From NCBI RefSeq assembly GCF_003626645.1, contig NZ_RBAM01000002.1:558001-622000 (forward strand): DNA of 64,000 nucleotides, in the 5' to 3' direction. The notes beneath the pieces were generated by a model, which saw nothing but the letters and a program-made list of their open reading frames with translations, made no database searches and was not told the origin of the DNA. The stretch is from Streptomyces klenkii. Lineage in GTDB: Bacteria; Actinomycetota; Actinomycetes; Streptomycetales; Streptomycetaceae. How positions within the stretch are numbered: the stretch's first letter is position 1; each line of letters starts with the position of its first letter. The position numbers were made by a program, and so were the translations under genes. Positions 42,529-51,380 of the stretch are shown here, piece after piece.

Positions 42529-43743
42529 ATGACCGACACCGGGACCCAGTCCACCAGCACTTCGGCCCCCTCCTTCCCCAGCAACCGCTCCTGCCCCTAC
42601 CAGCCGCCCGCGGGCTACCAGGACCTGGCCGCCCGCGGCCCGCTGACGCACGTCACCCTGTACGACGGCCACGTGGTGTGGCTGGTGACCGGCCACGCCG
42701 AGGCCCGCGCTCTGCTCGCGACCCCCAGCGTCTCGTCCGACCGCCGGAATCCGGCCTTCCCCGTCATCGCCCCGCGCGCCGAGGACCAGGCGTCCGTGGT
42801 GCTCCCGCTGCTCGGCGTGGACGACCCCGAACACGCCCGCCAGCGCCGCATGCTGATCCCGCGTTTCACCGTCAAGCACGCCAACGCCCTGCGGCCCCGC
42901 ATCCAGCTCGTCGTCGACGGCCTCATCGACACCATGCTCGCCAAGGGCAACAGCGCCGAACTCGTCTCCGCGTACTCCCTGCCCGTACCGTCCATGGTGA
43001 TCTGTAACCTGCTGGGCGTCCCCTACGCCGACCACGACTACTTCGAGGGGTGCTCCCGGCGGCTGGTGAGCGCACCGACCTCCGCGGAGGCCGTCGCCGC
43101 GCGCGACGAACTGCGCGAGTACCTCCACCGCCTCGTGGCCCGCAAGGAGGCCGAGCCCGGCGAGGGGCTGCTGGACGAGCTCGTCGCGGAGCGCCTCGGC
43201 GACGGTCAGATCGACCGCGACGAACTGGTCATGACAGCGCTGCTGTTGCTCGTCGCCGGCCACGAGACCACGTCCAACATGATCGCGCTCGGCGTGTACA
43301 CGCTCCTCGAACACCCCGAGCAGCTCGCGGCCCTGCGCGCCGACCCCTCCCTCATGCCCACCGCCGTGGAGGAGCTGATGCGCTTCCTGTCCATCGCCGA
43401 CGGCCTCGTGCGGGTCGCCACGGAGGACATCGAGATCGCCGGGCACACCGTGCGCGCGGGCGACGGCATCATGATCAGCACTTCGCTCGTCAACCGCGAT
43501 GCCGCCGTCTACCCCGGACCCGACGGCCTCGACGTCAGCCGCTCGGCCCGCCACCACGTCGCCTTCGGCTACGGCGTCCACCAGTGCCTGGGGCAGAACC
43601 TGGCCCGCGCGGAGATGGAGATCGCCCTCGGCACGCTCTTCACCCGTATCCCGGACCTGCACCTCGCCGTTGCTCCCGACGAGGTGCCCGTGAAGCCCGG
43701 TGACACCCTGCAAGGCGTCTTCGCCCTGCCCGTCGCCTGGTGA
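42529..43743 (+). CDS. Cytochrome P450 (CYP105-like)
   Basis: A 404-residue soluble bacterial P450. 'LLVAGHETTSNM' is the I-helix oxygen-binding motif (about 242-253), 'EELMRF' holds the ExxR-region equivalent near 283, and the heme loop is 'FGYGVHQCLGQNLAR' with Cys about 353. The N-terminal 'SNRSCPYQPPAGY' and overall pattern resemble CYP105 and related actinobacterial drug- and metabolite-oxidising P450s. The ExxR motif appears as 'E.LMRFLS', so the Arg is present in an unusual spacing. It is followed by a 3Fe-4S ferredoxin gene within 30 bp, its likely electron donor. A reductase is not adjacent. Confidence 0.92.
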   Translation: MTDTGTQSTSTSAPSFPSNRSCPYQPPAGYQDLAARGPLTHVTLYDGHVVWLVTGHAEARALLATPSVSSDRRNPAFPVIAPRAEDQASVVLPLLGVDDPEHARQRRMLIPRFTVKHANALRPRIQLVVDGLIDTMLAKGNSAELVSAYSLPVPSMVICNLLGVPYADHDYFEGCSRRLVSAPTSAEAVAARDELREYLHRLVARKEAEPGEGLLDELVAERLGDGQIDRDELVMTALLLLVAGHETTSNMIALGVYTLLEHPEQLAALRADPSLMPTAVEELMRFLSIADGLVRVATEDIEIAGHTVRAGDGIMISTSLVNRDAAVYPGPDGLDVSRSARHHVAFGYGVHQCLGQNLARAEMEIALGTLFTRIPDLHLAVAPDEVPVKPGDTLQGVFALPVAW

Positions 43744-43772
43744 CCGGCGACGACGACAGAACGGAACCCGCT

Positions 43773-43976
43773 ATGAGTGCCCTCCGCGTCTCCATCGACT
43801 CCGACGTCTGCATCGGCTCCGGGCAGTGCGCCCTCACCGCGCCGTCCGTCTTCGACCAGGACGACGACGGCTTCGGCGTCGTGCGCTCCGGCCGCGAGGA
43901 CGGCGCGGGCGACCCGCTGCTCAAGGAGGCCGCCCGGGCCTGCCCCGTACAGGCCATCACCGTGGAGGAGGCCTAG
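43773..43976 (+). CDS. [3Fe-4S] ferredoxin partner of the P450
   Basis: A 67-residue ferredoxin. Cysteine ligands are in 'DVCIGSGQCALTAP' (first Cys, then the second after five residues, where a 4Fe cluster would need another) and in 'ARACPVQAI'. Three cysteine ligands in this arrangement indicate a 3Fe-4S cluster, as in SuaB/FdxH-type ferredoxins that feed actinobacterial P450s. ATG 43773 was chosen over GTG 43740, which overlaps the P450 stop region. GGAAC lies just upstream. Confidence 0.9.
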   Translation: MSALRVSIDSDVCIGSGQCALTAPSVFDQDDDGFGVVRSGREDGAGDPLLKEAARACPVQAITVEEA

Positions 43977-44009
43977 CAGTCGAGGAGGGCGGCGGCGCGG
44001 GGCGGGCCG

Positions 44010-45239
44010 CTACAGGCGGGACGCCTTCAGGGCCATGTGCAGGAGCAGCCGGCCCTCGCCCTCGTCCAGGTCCAGGCCGGTGAGCTGCTCCACGCGCGCC
44101 AGGCGGTAGTACAGCGTCTGCCGGTGGATGCCCAGGGCGGCGGCCGTGCGGCCCGCCTGGCCCGCGCAGTCGAGGAACACCTCCGCCGTGCGGGCCAGTT
44201 CCGCGTGGGCCGGGGCCAGCAGGGGGCGCACGGAGGTGTCCGCCGCGGCCCCGGCCGGCAGGGCGGCCAGCACGCGGTACGGGCCGATGTCACCCCACTC
44301 CGCCACCGGCCCCAGGCGCGGCTCCGCAGCCGCGGCGCGGGCCGCCGCCAGCGCCTCGCGCCAGGCCTCGGGCAGCTCCGCCAGGCCGCGGCGCGGGGCG
44401 GCCAGCCCGGCCGTGCCGCGCCGCGCGCCCGCCCCCGCGCGCGGGGAGCGCAGCAGCCGCTCCGCCGCCGCACGGGCCGGGGCGACCGCCGTCGCCGTCC
44501 GCAGCCGGACCAGCGCGGCCAGCGCCGCCGGCCCCTCCGGGTGAAGGTCCGGGACGGCGCACAGCGCGGCCACCCCCGACTGCCCCGCCAGCGCGGAGCC
44601 GACCCCGTCGGGCGCGCCCGGATCGCCCTCCCCGTGCTCGCCGTCGCCCAGCGCCCACGGCGCCACCGCGACCAGCCCCAGGGGTCCGTCCGCCGCCTGG
44701 CCCATCGCCTCCCGCAGCGCGGCGGCCGCGGCGTCGCGCCCCGCGGGCCGCCCCGCCAGGACCTCCCGCAGCAGCTCGCCCAGCTCCGCGCCGGCCCGCG
44801 CCTCGGCGGCCAGCAGCTCGCCGATCCGGGCCGCCGTCTCCATGGCCTGGGCCAGCCGCGGATCCGCGTACGGGACGGCCAGGTCCAGGCCCGCCAGCTG
44901 CTCGTCGTCCAGCAGCCACACGTAGCCGTGCACCACGCCGCGGTGGCGCACGGGCAGGCAGATGCGGCCCTTGAACACCCCCGCCGCCGGGTCCGGCGGG
45001 ATCCGCAGCGGCGACTGCGCCCGCGCGATGCCGAACGCCTCGAACCACGCCCGGACGGCCGCCGTCGAGCGGCGCTGGAGGATCGAGCGGGTCCGCACCG
45101 GGTCCATCATCGCGTCGAGGTCGTCGTCGCCGCCGTGCGCGCCGAACGCGATCAGGACGAAGTCCCGGTCCTCCAGCGTCGCCGGGGCGCCGAGCGCCGC
45201 CGATATCTCGTCGACGAGGTGCTGATAGTCACCGCGCAT
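44010..45239 (-). CDS. PucR-family regulator, probable activator of proline catabolism
   Basis: A 409-residue regulator ending in the PucR C-terminal helix-turn-helix ('[20 protein letters not shown]', '[20 protein letters not shown]'). The central part is Ala/Arg-rich and carries a GGDEF-like (CdaR) fold in many relatives. It starts at ATG 45239 with AAGGAG eleven bases upstream. It is divergent from proline dehydrogenase and P5C dehydrogenase, and PucR-type proteins are known to activate proline utilisation in actinobacteria, so it probably senses proline. Convergent with the ferredoxin gene across 33 bp. Confidence 0.87.
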   Translation of the reverse strand: MRGDYQHLVDEISAALGAPATLEDRDFVLIAFGAHGGDDDLDAMMDPVRTRSILQRRSTAAVRAWFEAFGIARAQSPLRIPPDPAAGVFKGRICLPVRHRGVVHGYVWLLDDEQLAGLDLAVPYADPRLAQAMETAARIGELLAAEARAGAELGELLREVLAGRPAGRDAAAAALREAMGQAADGPLGLVAVAPWALGDGEHGEGDPGAPDGVGSALAGQSGVAALCAVPDLHPEGPAALAALVRLRTATAVAPARAAAERLLRSPRAGAGARRGTAGLAAPRRGLAELPEAWREALAAARAAAAEPRLGPVAEWGDIGPYRVLAALPAGAAADTSVRPLLAPAHAELARTAEVFLDCAGQAGRTAAALGIHRQTLYYRLARVEQLTGLDLDEGEGRLLLHMALKASRL

Positions 45240-45310
45240 GGCCCCGCCACGCTCCTTCCCCGCTCCGTGCGGGCCCGCCCGGTCCACGCCGGACGCGGCC
45301 TTCGGACACT

Positions 45311-45343
45311 TTGGGTTCGCAAATTGTCCCGAAATCGACCCAA
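45311..45343. promoter_or_regulatory. Inverted repeat in the pucR-proline dehydrogenase intergenic region
   Basis: TTGGGT (45311-45316) and ACCCAA (45338-45343), with inner CG pairs, form a 33-bp dyad. The 267-bp region is locally A/T-rich and also holds CATACAT (45372-45378), a possible -10 for the proline genes. It is a reasonable site for the PucR protein. Confidence 0.45.
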
Positions 45344-45506
45344 GGTTCTATGTGCAGGTCACCATTGTCATACATGTGTCTGAGATCCGGGCCACGGATG
45401 CGTGACAGCTGTCGATGGCTCACGATCGAGGTGATCTCTAGTTTTCACGATGAGTTACTTATGCCGTTTCCCCCTGTGGGGACGACCGTCATCGTGGAGG
45501 TGCCCC

Positions 45507-46433
45507 GTGCTGGGTCCCGTGATCCTCGCTGCTTCGCGCAGCGACAAAATGCGCCGTTTCGTGTCGGCCGCCCCGGGCACCAAGCAGGTCGTCGACCGCT
45601 TCATCGCGGGGGAGACCGTCGACCAGGTCATTCCGATCGTGAAGGACGCCGCGGCCAAGGGCCTCGAGGTCACCCTCGACGTGGTGGGCGAGGACATCAC
45701 CACCGTCGAGCAGTCCCACGCCGCCCGCGACGCCTACCTGGAGCTCGTCGGCCGCCTCAAGGAGCTCGGCCTGGGCGAGCGCGCCGAGATGTCCGTCAAG
45801 CTCTCCATGTTCGGCCAGGCGCTGGAGGGCGGCCACGAGCTCGCCCTCGCCAACGTCCGCCCCGTCGTCGAGGCCGCCGCCGCCATCGGCACCACGGTTA
45901 CGCTGGACGCGGAGGACCACACGACCCTCGACTCGATGTTCGCCATCCACGAGGAGCTGCGGAAGGACTTCCCGCAGACCGGCTGCGTCATCCAGGCGTA
46001 CCTCTTCCGCACCGAGGACGACGCCCGCCGCCTGGCCGCGGCCGGAAGCCGTGTGCGTATCGTGAAGGGTGCGTACAAGGAGCCCGCCTCCGTCGCACAT
46101 CAGGACAAGGCAGAGATCGACAAGGCGTTCGTCCGCATCGTCAAGATCCTCATGGCGGGTGAGGGCTACCCGATGATCGGCTCGCACGACCCGCGTCTGA
46201 TCGCCATCACACAGGAGCTTGCCCGGCAGGCCGGCCGCAAGCTGGACGAGTACGAGTTCCAGATGCTGTACGGCATCCGCAGCGAGGAGCACGTCCGCCT
46301 GGCCGCCGAAGGCCACCGGATGCGCGTGTACACCGCGTACGGAACCGACTGGTACGGCTACTTCATGCGGCGCCTGGCCGAGAAGCCCGCCAACCTGCTC
46401 TTCTTCGCCCGCTCCATCCTCACCAAGGGCTGA
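45507..46433 (+). CDS. Proline dehydrogenase (monofunctional)
   Basis: A 308-residue FAD enzyme that oxidises proline to pyrroline-5-carboxylate on the membrane's inner face. Family segments are 'AEMSVKLSMFGQALEG' near 92-107, 'GTTVTLDAEDHTTLDSMF', 'RIVKGAYKEPASVA' and the flavin/substrate motif 'YGTDWYGYFMRRLAEKPAN' near 278-296, with the paired Arg that holds the proline carboxylate. GTG 45507 was chosen because GGAGG stands six bases before it. The P5C dehydrogenase gene follows after 49 bp, giving the usual two-gene actinobacterial version of PutA. Confidence 0.93.
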   Translation: MLGPVILAASRSDKMRRFVSAAPGTKQVVDRFIAGETVDQVIPIVKDAAAKGLEVTLDVVGEDITTVEQSHAARDAYLELVGRLKELGLGERAEMSVKLSMFGQALEGGHELALANVRPVVEAAAAIGTTVTLDAEDHTTLDSMFAIHEELRKDFPQTGCVIQAYLFRTEDDARRLAAAGSRVRIVKGAYKEPASVAHQDKAEIDKAFVRIVKILMAGEGYPMIGSHDPRLIAITQELARQAGRKLDEYEFQMLYGIRSEEHVRLAAEGHRMRVYTAYGTDWYGYFMRRLAEKPANLLFFARSILTKG

Positions 46434-46482
46434 GCCGCCCCCCCCACACCCCCCGCAGAGCCCCCAAGGAGACACGGAACCC

Positions 46483-48114
46483 ATGGACGCAGTGACCCAG
46501 GTCCCCGCCCCGGTCAACGAGCCGGTCCACGGCTACGCCCCCGGCAGCGCCGAGCGCGCCCGCCTGGAGGCCAAGCTCAAGGAGCTGGCGGCGAACCCGA
46601 TCGACCTGCCGATGACCATCGGCGGCGAGAAGCGCATGGGCGGCGGCGAGCCGTTCAAGGTCGTCCAGCCGCACAACCACGCCGCCGTCCTCGGCACCTT
46701 CAACAACGCCACGACGCAGGACGCCCAGGACGCCGTCGACGCCGCGCTCGCCGCCGCCCCGGCCTGGCGCGCCATGTCCTTCGACGACCGCGCCGCGATC
46801 ATCCTGCGCGCCGCCGAGCTGCTCGCCGGCCCCTGGCGCGAGACGCTGGCCGCCTCCACCATGCTGGGCCAGTCCAAGACCGCCCAGCAGGCCGAGATCG
46901 ACACCCCCTGCGAGCTCGTCGACTTCTGGCGCTTCAACGTGCACTTCGCGCGCCAGATCCTCGCCGAGCAGCCGGTCGCCAACTCCGCCGGCGTGTGGAA
47001 CCGCAGCGACCACCGCCCGCTCGAGGGCTTCGTCTACGCGATCACGCCCTTCAACTTCACCGCCATCGCCGGCAACCTGCCGACCGCCCCCGCCCTCATG
47101 GGCAACGTGGTCGTCTGGAAGCCGTCCCCCACCCAGACCCACGCCGCCGTGCTGCTCATGCAGCTCCTGGAGGAGGCCGGTCTGCCCAAGGGCGTCATCA
47201 ACCTGGTGACCGGTGACGGCATCGCCGTCTCCGAGGTGGCCCTGAACCACCCCGAGCTGGCGGGCATCCACTTCACCGGCTCGACCAAGACCTTCCAGTA
47301 CCTGTGGAAGACGGTCGGCAACAACATCGAGAAGTACAAGTCCTACCCGCGCCTGGTCGGCGAGACCGGCGGCAAGGACTTCGTCGTCGCCCACCCGAGC
47401 GCCGACCGCGCCATCCTGAAGACCGCCCTGACCCGCGGCTCCTTCGAGTTCCAGGGCCAGAAGTGCTCCGCCTCCTCCCGCGCCTACGTCCCCCGCTCCA
47501 TCTGGGAGGACGGCTTCAAGGAGGAGTTCGCGGCCGAGGTCGACGGCATCACCATGGGTGACGTCACCGACCTGTCGCACTTCATCGGCGCCGTCATCGA
47601 CGACCGCTCGTTCGCCAAGAACAAGGCGGCCATCGACCGCGCCAAGGCCGACCCGAGCTGCACCATCGTCGCCGGCGGCACGTACGACGACTCGGTGGGC
47701 TACTTCGTCCGCCCGACCGTCATCGAGTGCACCGACCCGGAGAACGAGGTCTTCACGACCGAGTACTTCGGCCCGATCCTCGCCGTCCACGTCTACGAGG
47801 ACGCCGACTTCGACGCGATGCTGGCCCAGATGGAGTCCGTCTCGGCGTACGCCCTGACCGGCTCGGTCATCGGCCAGGACCGCTTCGCCGTCGCCGACGC
47901 GATGGAGAAGCTGCGCTTCGCCGCCGGCAACTTCTACATCAACGACAAGTCGACCGGCGCCGTGGTCGGCCAGCAGCCGTTCGGCGGCGGCCGCGCCTCC
48001 GGCACGAACGACAAGGCCGGTGCGGCCTCCAACCTGATGCGGTGGGTCTCGACCCGCTCCATCAAGGAGACCCTGGTCCCGCCGACCGACTACCGCTACC
48101 CGCACATGGGCTGA
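46483..48114 (+). CDS. pruA: 1-pyrroline-5-carboxylate dehydrogenase
   Basis: A 543-residue aldehyde-dehydrogenase family enzyme that converts glutamate semialdehyde to glutamate with NAD. 'ITPFNFTAIAGNLPTAPALM' is near 186-205, 'FTGSTKTFQYLWKTVGNNI' near 264, the catalytic Glu in 'GETGGKDF' and the catalytic Cys in 'FQGQKCSASSRAY' near 328. The C-terminus 'IKETLVPPTDYRYPHMG' is typical of long-form P5CDH. AAGGAGA stands about 11 bases before ATG 46483. It completes proline breakdown with the upstream gene and ends at a 14-bp hairpin shared with the convergent gene. Confidence 0.95.
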   Translation: MDAVTQVPAPVNEPVHGYAPGSAERARLEAKLKELAANPIDLPMTIGGEKRMGGGEPFKVVQPHNHAAVLGTFNNATTQDAQDAVDAALAAAPAWRAMSFDDRAAIILRAAELLAGPWRETLAASTMLGQSKTAQQAEIDTPCELVDFWRFNVHFARQILAEQPVANSAGVWNRSDHRPLEGFVYAITPFNFTAIAGNLPTAPALMGNVVVWKPSPTQTHAAVLLMQLLEEAGLPKGVINLVTGDGIAVSEVALNHPELAGIHFTGSTKTFQYLWKTVGNNIEKYKSYPRLVGETGGKDFVVAHPSADRAILKTALTRGSFEFQGQKCSASSRAYVPRSIWEDGFKEEFAAEVDGITMGDVTDLSHFIGAVIDDRSFAKNKAAIDRAKADPSCTIVAGGTYDDSVGYFVRPTVIECTDPENEVFTTEYFGPILAVHVYEDADFDAMLAQMESVSAYALTGSVIGQDRFAVADAMEKLRFAAGNFYINDKSTGAVVGQQPFGGGRASGTNDKAGAASNLMRWVSTRSIKETLVPPTDYRYPHMG

Positions 48115-48137
48115 CCCCGGCCCCGTAGCAGTGACTC

Positions 48138-48169
48138 CGCCCCCGCCCGGCCTCAGCCGGGCGGGGGCG
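48138..48169. terminator. 14-bp hairpin between convergent genes
   Basis: 48138-48151 pairs perfectly with 48156-48169 around a CTCA loop, G/C only. It lies 24 bases after pruA and seven bases before the stop of the minus-strand gene, so it can serve both. Confidence 0.85.
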
Positions 48170-48175
48170 CCGTCG

Positions 48176-49051
48176 TCACAGGCTGACCGCCATCGCCGTC
48201 AGCAGGGCGAGGAGCAGGGGGCCGATGAGGTCGAGGAGGCCGCCGAAGCCCGGCAGCCACGTGCCGGCGCTCTTGACGCCCGCCTCCCGCTTGATCATGG
48301 CGGTGAGGAGGTCGCCGAGGACGCAGCCGGCCAGGACCGCGGCCCACAGCGTCACCGTGAAGGCGCCCGCCGCCTCCAGGCCCGCCGCCACGCCCATGCC
48401 GGCGCCCAGGACGCCTCCCCACGTCCTACCGGGGGACAGGGGCGACAGCGGCCGGGCGAGGGTGCCGCCGAGGCGGCTCAGGAGCAGGCCGCCGCACCAC
48501 GCGCCCGCGCCGGCGAAGGCCGTCGCCACGACGACCGCGAGGGCAATGCCCTCCAGTACCACAAGTCCGGTCAGCGCGACGGGAATCCACAGCATCCCGA
48601 AGGCCGTACGGGCCGCGCGCTCGCCGCCCCGTGCGGTGTCCCCGGACAGCAGCGCGGGCAGCACGCAGGCGACGGTGAGCAGCGCGAGGGCCCGCAGGCC
48701 GAACGGGTCCGCCAGGTCCACCGCCTTCAGCAGGGCCGGCGGCGGCAGGAGGAGCGCCCCCAGGACCAGCACCGCCCGCTCGCCCCGCCCCAGGCGGACC
48801 AGCCTGGCGTACTCGGCGACCGCGATCAGCCCCAGCAGCCACGCCAGCACCGTCGCGCCCAGCTCCCGCAGGGCCAGCGCGCCGACGAAGACAGTGGCCG
48901 CCACGGCCCACGTCAGCCAGCGGCGCCGCAGCTCCCGGCGCATCGCTATGCGCGCGGGGAGGCAGGCCACCGCCAGGCCCGCCGCGCCGAGGACGCCGGC
49001 GACCACCGGGACGACGCGCGGCAGGACATCGCTCGTGTACAGGTCGTTCAT
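48176..49051 (-). CDS. CdsA-like phosphatidate cytidylyltransferase family protein with degenerate active site
   Basis: A 291-residue protein with about eight membrane helices that aligns by eye with CdsA. The C-terminal signature region reads 'MIKREAGVKSAGTWLPGFGG'. In active enzymes this is KR-x4-KD-x2-...P.HGG..DR; here KD has become KS, HGG has become FGG, and the following DR has become DL, so the metal-binding acids are lost. It is therefore unlikely to be the cell's CDP-diacylglycerol synthase. ATG 49051 was chosen, with GAGAG upstream; the frame extends far upstream without good starts. The 370-bp region before it holds a palindrome and the small ORF's leader. Confidence 0.78.
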   Translation of the reverse strand: MNDLYTSDVLPRVVPVVAGVLGAAGLAVACLPARIAMRRELRRRWLTWAVAATVFVGALALRELGATVLAWLLGLIAVAEYARLVRLGRGERAVLVLGALLLPPPALLKAVDLADPFGLRALALLTVACVLPALLSGDTARGGERAARTAFGMLWIPVALTGLVVLEGIALAVVVATAFAGAGAWCGGLLLSRLGGTLARPLSPLSPGRTWGGVLGAGMGVAAGLEAAGAFTVTLWAAVLAGCVLGDLLTAMIKREAGVKSAGTWLPGFGGLLDLIGPLLLALLTAMAVSL

Positions 49052-49220
49052 GGGGCACACTCTCGCCGCACGGGGCGGGCCCGCGGACCGGCGGGGTCCC
49101 TCTAGCCCAGCTCCGGGCTCACTCCGGGCCTTCTCCTGGTCCGCTCTGTCGCTCATTCCTGCTCCGGCCCTGCTGCGTCGCCGCGCCGTCTCAGATAGTA
49201 GGAAGCCCGAGTATTTGTGC

Positions 49221-49242
49221 AGACAGCGCGGTACAGCTGTCT
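49221..49242. promoter_or_regulatory. 7-bp inverted repeat in the 49052-49421 gap
   Basis: AGACAGC-N8-GCTGTCT is perfect, and TAGCGT follows two bases later. It lies between the CdsA-like gene (minus) and the small ORF (plus), so it may govern either. The rest of the 370-bp gap shows no other gene-like feature. Confidence 0.4.
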
Positions 49243-49421
49243 TAGCGTGGAAGAAGCCGGACGCGCGCTCCATCGAGCGTCAAGCGGTTGCGGCCCCGTG
49301 CGCGAGCGCAGGCGACCCCTGCGGCACCGCGGCCCCCGCCCTTCCCCCGGCGCTCTTCCCACCCTTCCTTGTGTCTTCCTTTCACACCCTCCCGCAGGCA
49401 GCAGAGGAGAAGTGACGTCCC

Positions 49422-49565
49422 ATGGCCGACACCGCCGTCCGCAGGACCCGCCGCACGCCCCGTACGGCCGACCGCACCGACCGCCAGACCGACCGGATGA
49501 ACGCCGCCGCCGCACTCCAGCGGGCCCTGGACCGCCGCGACAACGGCGGCGGCACCGGCCACTGA
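49422..49565 (+). CDS. 47-aa basic small protein, function unknown
   Basis: The ORF encodes an Arg/Thr-rich start ('MADTAVRRTRRTPRTADRTD'), a short helix 'MNAAAALQRALDRRDN' and a GGGTGH end. GAGGAG lies about 12 bases upstream and third positions are G/C-biased, so it looks translated. It is below the usual ORF length limit. I recall short Arg-rich ORFs like this in other Streptomyces, but no function. It is convergent with the phosphatase gene. Confidence 0.6.
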   Translation: MADTAVRRTRRTPRTADRTDRQTDRMNAAAALQRALDRRDNGGGTGH

Positions 49566-49597
49566 GACGGTCACTGAGCGACCGGCAGGACCCGCCC

Positions 49598-51250
49598 TCA
49601 GTCCCGCCGCGCGGGGCGGACGACGTCGAAGTGGTCGATGCGCGCGCCGTTCTCCGCGAGAGCGGTCACCCGCAGCCGCGGGCGTCCGCCCCGTGCGGCG
49701 GGCTCGGACTCCACCGCGAGGAACGAGAAGCCGGTGTAGCGCACCCGCGACCACTCCACCTGCTCCGGGTGCTTCACGCGCCCCTTCTCCCAGAAGTAGC
49801 TCTCCACGCTCTCCAGGTCCTTCACATGGCCCTCGTAGCTGTCCGGCGCGGGGAAGTCGTACAGCGACTTCCCCGCGCCCCCGGCCGTCACGTAGACGAT
49901 GCCGTCGCGCGTGGAGTCGGCGGTGCCGCCGATCGGGACCTTCCGGCCTATCTGCGTGCCGCGGAGCGCGTCGGTGCGCTCGTAGATGTGGTTGTGGCCG
50001 TTGATGACCAGGTCGACCTTGTGCTTCTCGAAGAGCGGCAGCCACGTCTCCCGCACCGCGCCGTCCGACGCGTGCGCCTTCGTCGTGGAGAACGCGCAGT
50101 GGTGGAAGAAGACGACGATGAAGTCGAGCCCGCGCGTGCGGCGCAGCTCGCCGAGCCGCCGGTCGAGCCACGCGGTCTGCGCGCCCCCGCTGTAGCCGGT
50201 GTTGGCGGTGATCTCGTACGAGAGGTCGTTGGCGTCCAGGGCGACGACGCCGACGTTGCCGTAGACGAACGAGTAGACGCCCGGGGAGTGCGCGGGGTCG
50301 AAGCCGTTGCGGGGGAGGGCCCAGCGGGCGCTCTGGCCGCCGTAGCCGTTGGGGGAGTACCAGGCCTCCATGTCGTGGTTGCCGGTGGTGACCATCCACG
50401 GCACGGACGCCGCCACGGACTCGGTCTGGGCGAGGAACTGGTCCCACACCCGGGCGTCGTAGACGTCCGTGGGCTTCCCCGCGCCGCTGTCGTCGGCGTA
50501 GCAGATGTCGCCCGCGTGCAGGTGGAACACCGGGTTCTGGCCGAGGATCAGCTGGTCGTTGGCGAGGGCCTGGTAGCTGACGCCCTGGTCGCCGAAGGCG
50601 GTGAAGGTGAACTTCTCGGCCTTGCCGCCCTTCTCCGGGCGCTCGGGCGCGGTGCGGAAGGTGCCGGTGCCGGAGAAGTGGCGCGGGTCGGCGGGGTCGT
50701 ACCCGTCGTGCCCCACGCCGTAGTAGTACGTCTGCCCGGGGCGCAGGTTGTCGAGCGCGGCGTGCAGGTACACCTGGTCGACGGCGGGGAGCTTCTTCGA
50801 CAGCGGCGGCGTGTGCAGCGTCCGCACCTCTGCCTCCAGCTTGAGGCCGAGGTCCCACGGCGCGAGGCCCACCCGGACGTACGGCCGTCTCACCGCGAAC
50901 GGCACCTGCCAGGAGATCCGCATCTGCGTCCGCGGGTCGGCGCCGAAGGCCAGGTGCCGCCCGAACGGCGCCACGTGCTTGCCGTCGACCGCAGAGGCGG
51001 CGGAGGAGACGAGGAGCTCCGGGGACGACGCCGGCGAGGGCCCGGGGGAGGGCGCCGGGTCGGCGTACGCGCGCACGGGGCCGCCCAGCAGGCCCGTGCC
51101 GGCGGCGGCCCCGGCCGTCGCGGCCCCGGCGCGCAGCATCCCGCGCCGGGTGAGCGGCCGGCCGAGCCGGGCCCGCAGGTATGCGTGCTGCTCCGCCATG
51201 GTCATGCGGCCGGCGAGGTGTTCGGGGATGCCTACGCGTGGTGTGTCCAT
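49598..51250 (-). CDS. Tat-exported metallophosphatase (purple acid phosphatase/PhoD-like)
   Basis: A 550-residue secreted phosphoesterase. An N-terminal Tat signal 'LTRRGMLRAGAATAGAAAG' begins at about residue 33, an Ala/Pro linker follows, then a fibronectin-like domain ('QMRISWQVPFAVRRPYVRVG') and the catalytic domain. Metal-binding blocks are 'FTAFGDQGVS', 'HAGDICYADD', 'VTTGNHDMEAWY', 'VFFHHCAFS' and 'INGHNHIYER', the purple acid phosphatase set including the Tyr of 'DICYAD'. It should release phosphate from organic esters outside the cell. ATG 51250 gives 'MDTPRVGIPEHLAGRM'; a shorter start at the later Met is possible. It is divergent from leuB. Confidence 0.88.
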   Translation of the reverse strand: MDTPRVGIPEHLAGRMTMAEQHAYLRARLGRPLTRRGMLRAGAATAGAAAGTGLLGGPVRAYADPAPSPGPSPASSPELLVSSAASAVDGKHVAPFGRHLAFGADPRTQMRISWQVPFAVRRPYVRVGLAPWDLGLKLEAEVRTLHTPPLSKKLPAVDQVYLHAALDNLRPGQTYYYGVGHDGYDPADPRHFSGTGTFRTAPERPEKGGKAEKFTFTAFGDQGVSYQALANDQLILGQNPVFHLHAGDICYADDSGAGKPTDVYDARVWDQFLAQTESVAASVPWMVTTGNHDMEAWYSPNGYGGQSARWALPRNGFDPAHSPGVYSFVYGNVGVVALDANDLSYEITANTGYSGGAQTAWLDRRLGELRRTRGLDFIVVFFHHCAFSTTKAHASDGAVRETWLPLFEKHKVDLVINGHNHIYERTDALRGTQIGRKVPIGGTADSTRDGIVYVTAGGAGKSLYDFPAPDSYEGHVKDLESVESYFWEKGRVKHPEQVEWSRVRYTGFSFLAVESEPAARGGRPRLRVTALAENGARIDHFDVVRPARRD

Positions 51251-51294
51251 GGCGACCAACGTGCCAGGAACCGGCAACCTCGTTGCGGACTTTG

Positions 51295-51320
51295 GGTGAA
51301 CGTGACCTGGCAGGTTCACC
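51295..51320. promoter_or_regulatory. Inverted repeat between the phosphatase gene and leuB
   Basis: GGTGAAC (51295-51301) and GTTCACC (51314-51320) with a 12-nt spacer. The spacer itself contains ACCTG-GC-AGGT-like symmetry. It is centred 75 bp before leuB and 55 bp before the phosphatase start. The sequence resembles the direct GTTCACC halves of a PHO box only loosely. Confidence 0.45.
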
Positions 51321-51380
51321 ATGTGTCCGTATCGTGGACAAGGTGTGTCATCCAACGGGACGGGGGAGTACGGTCCCGGT

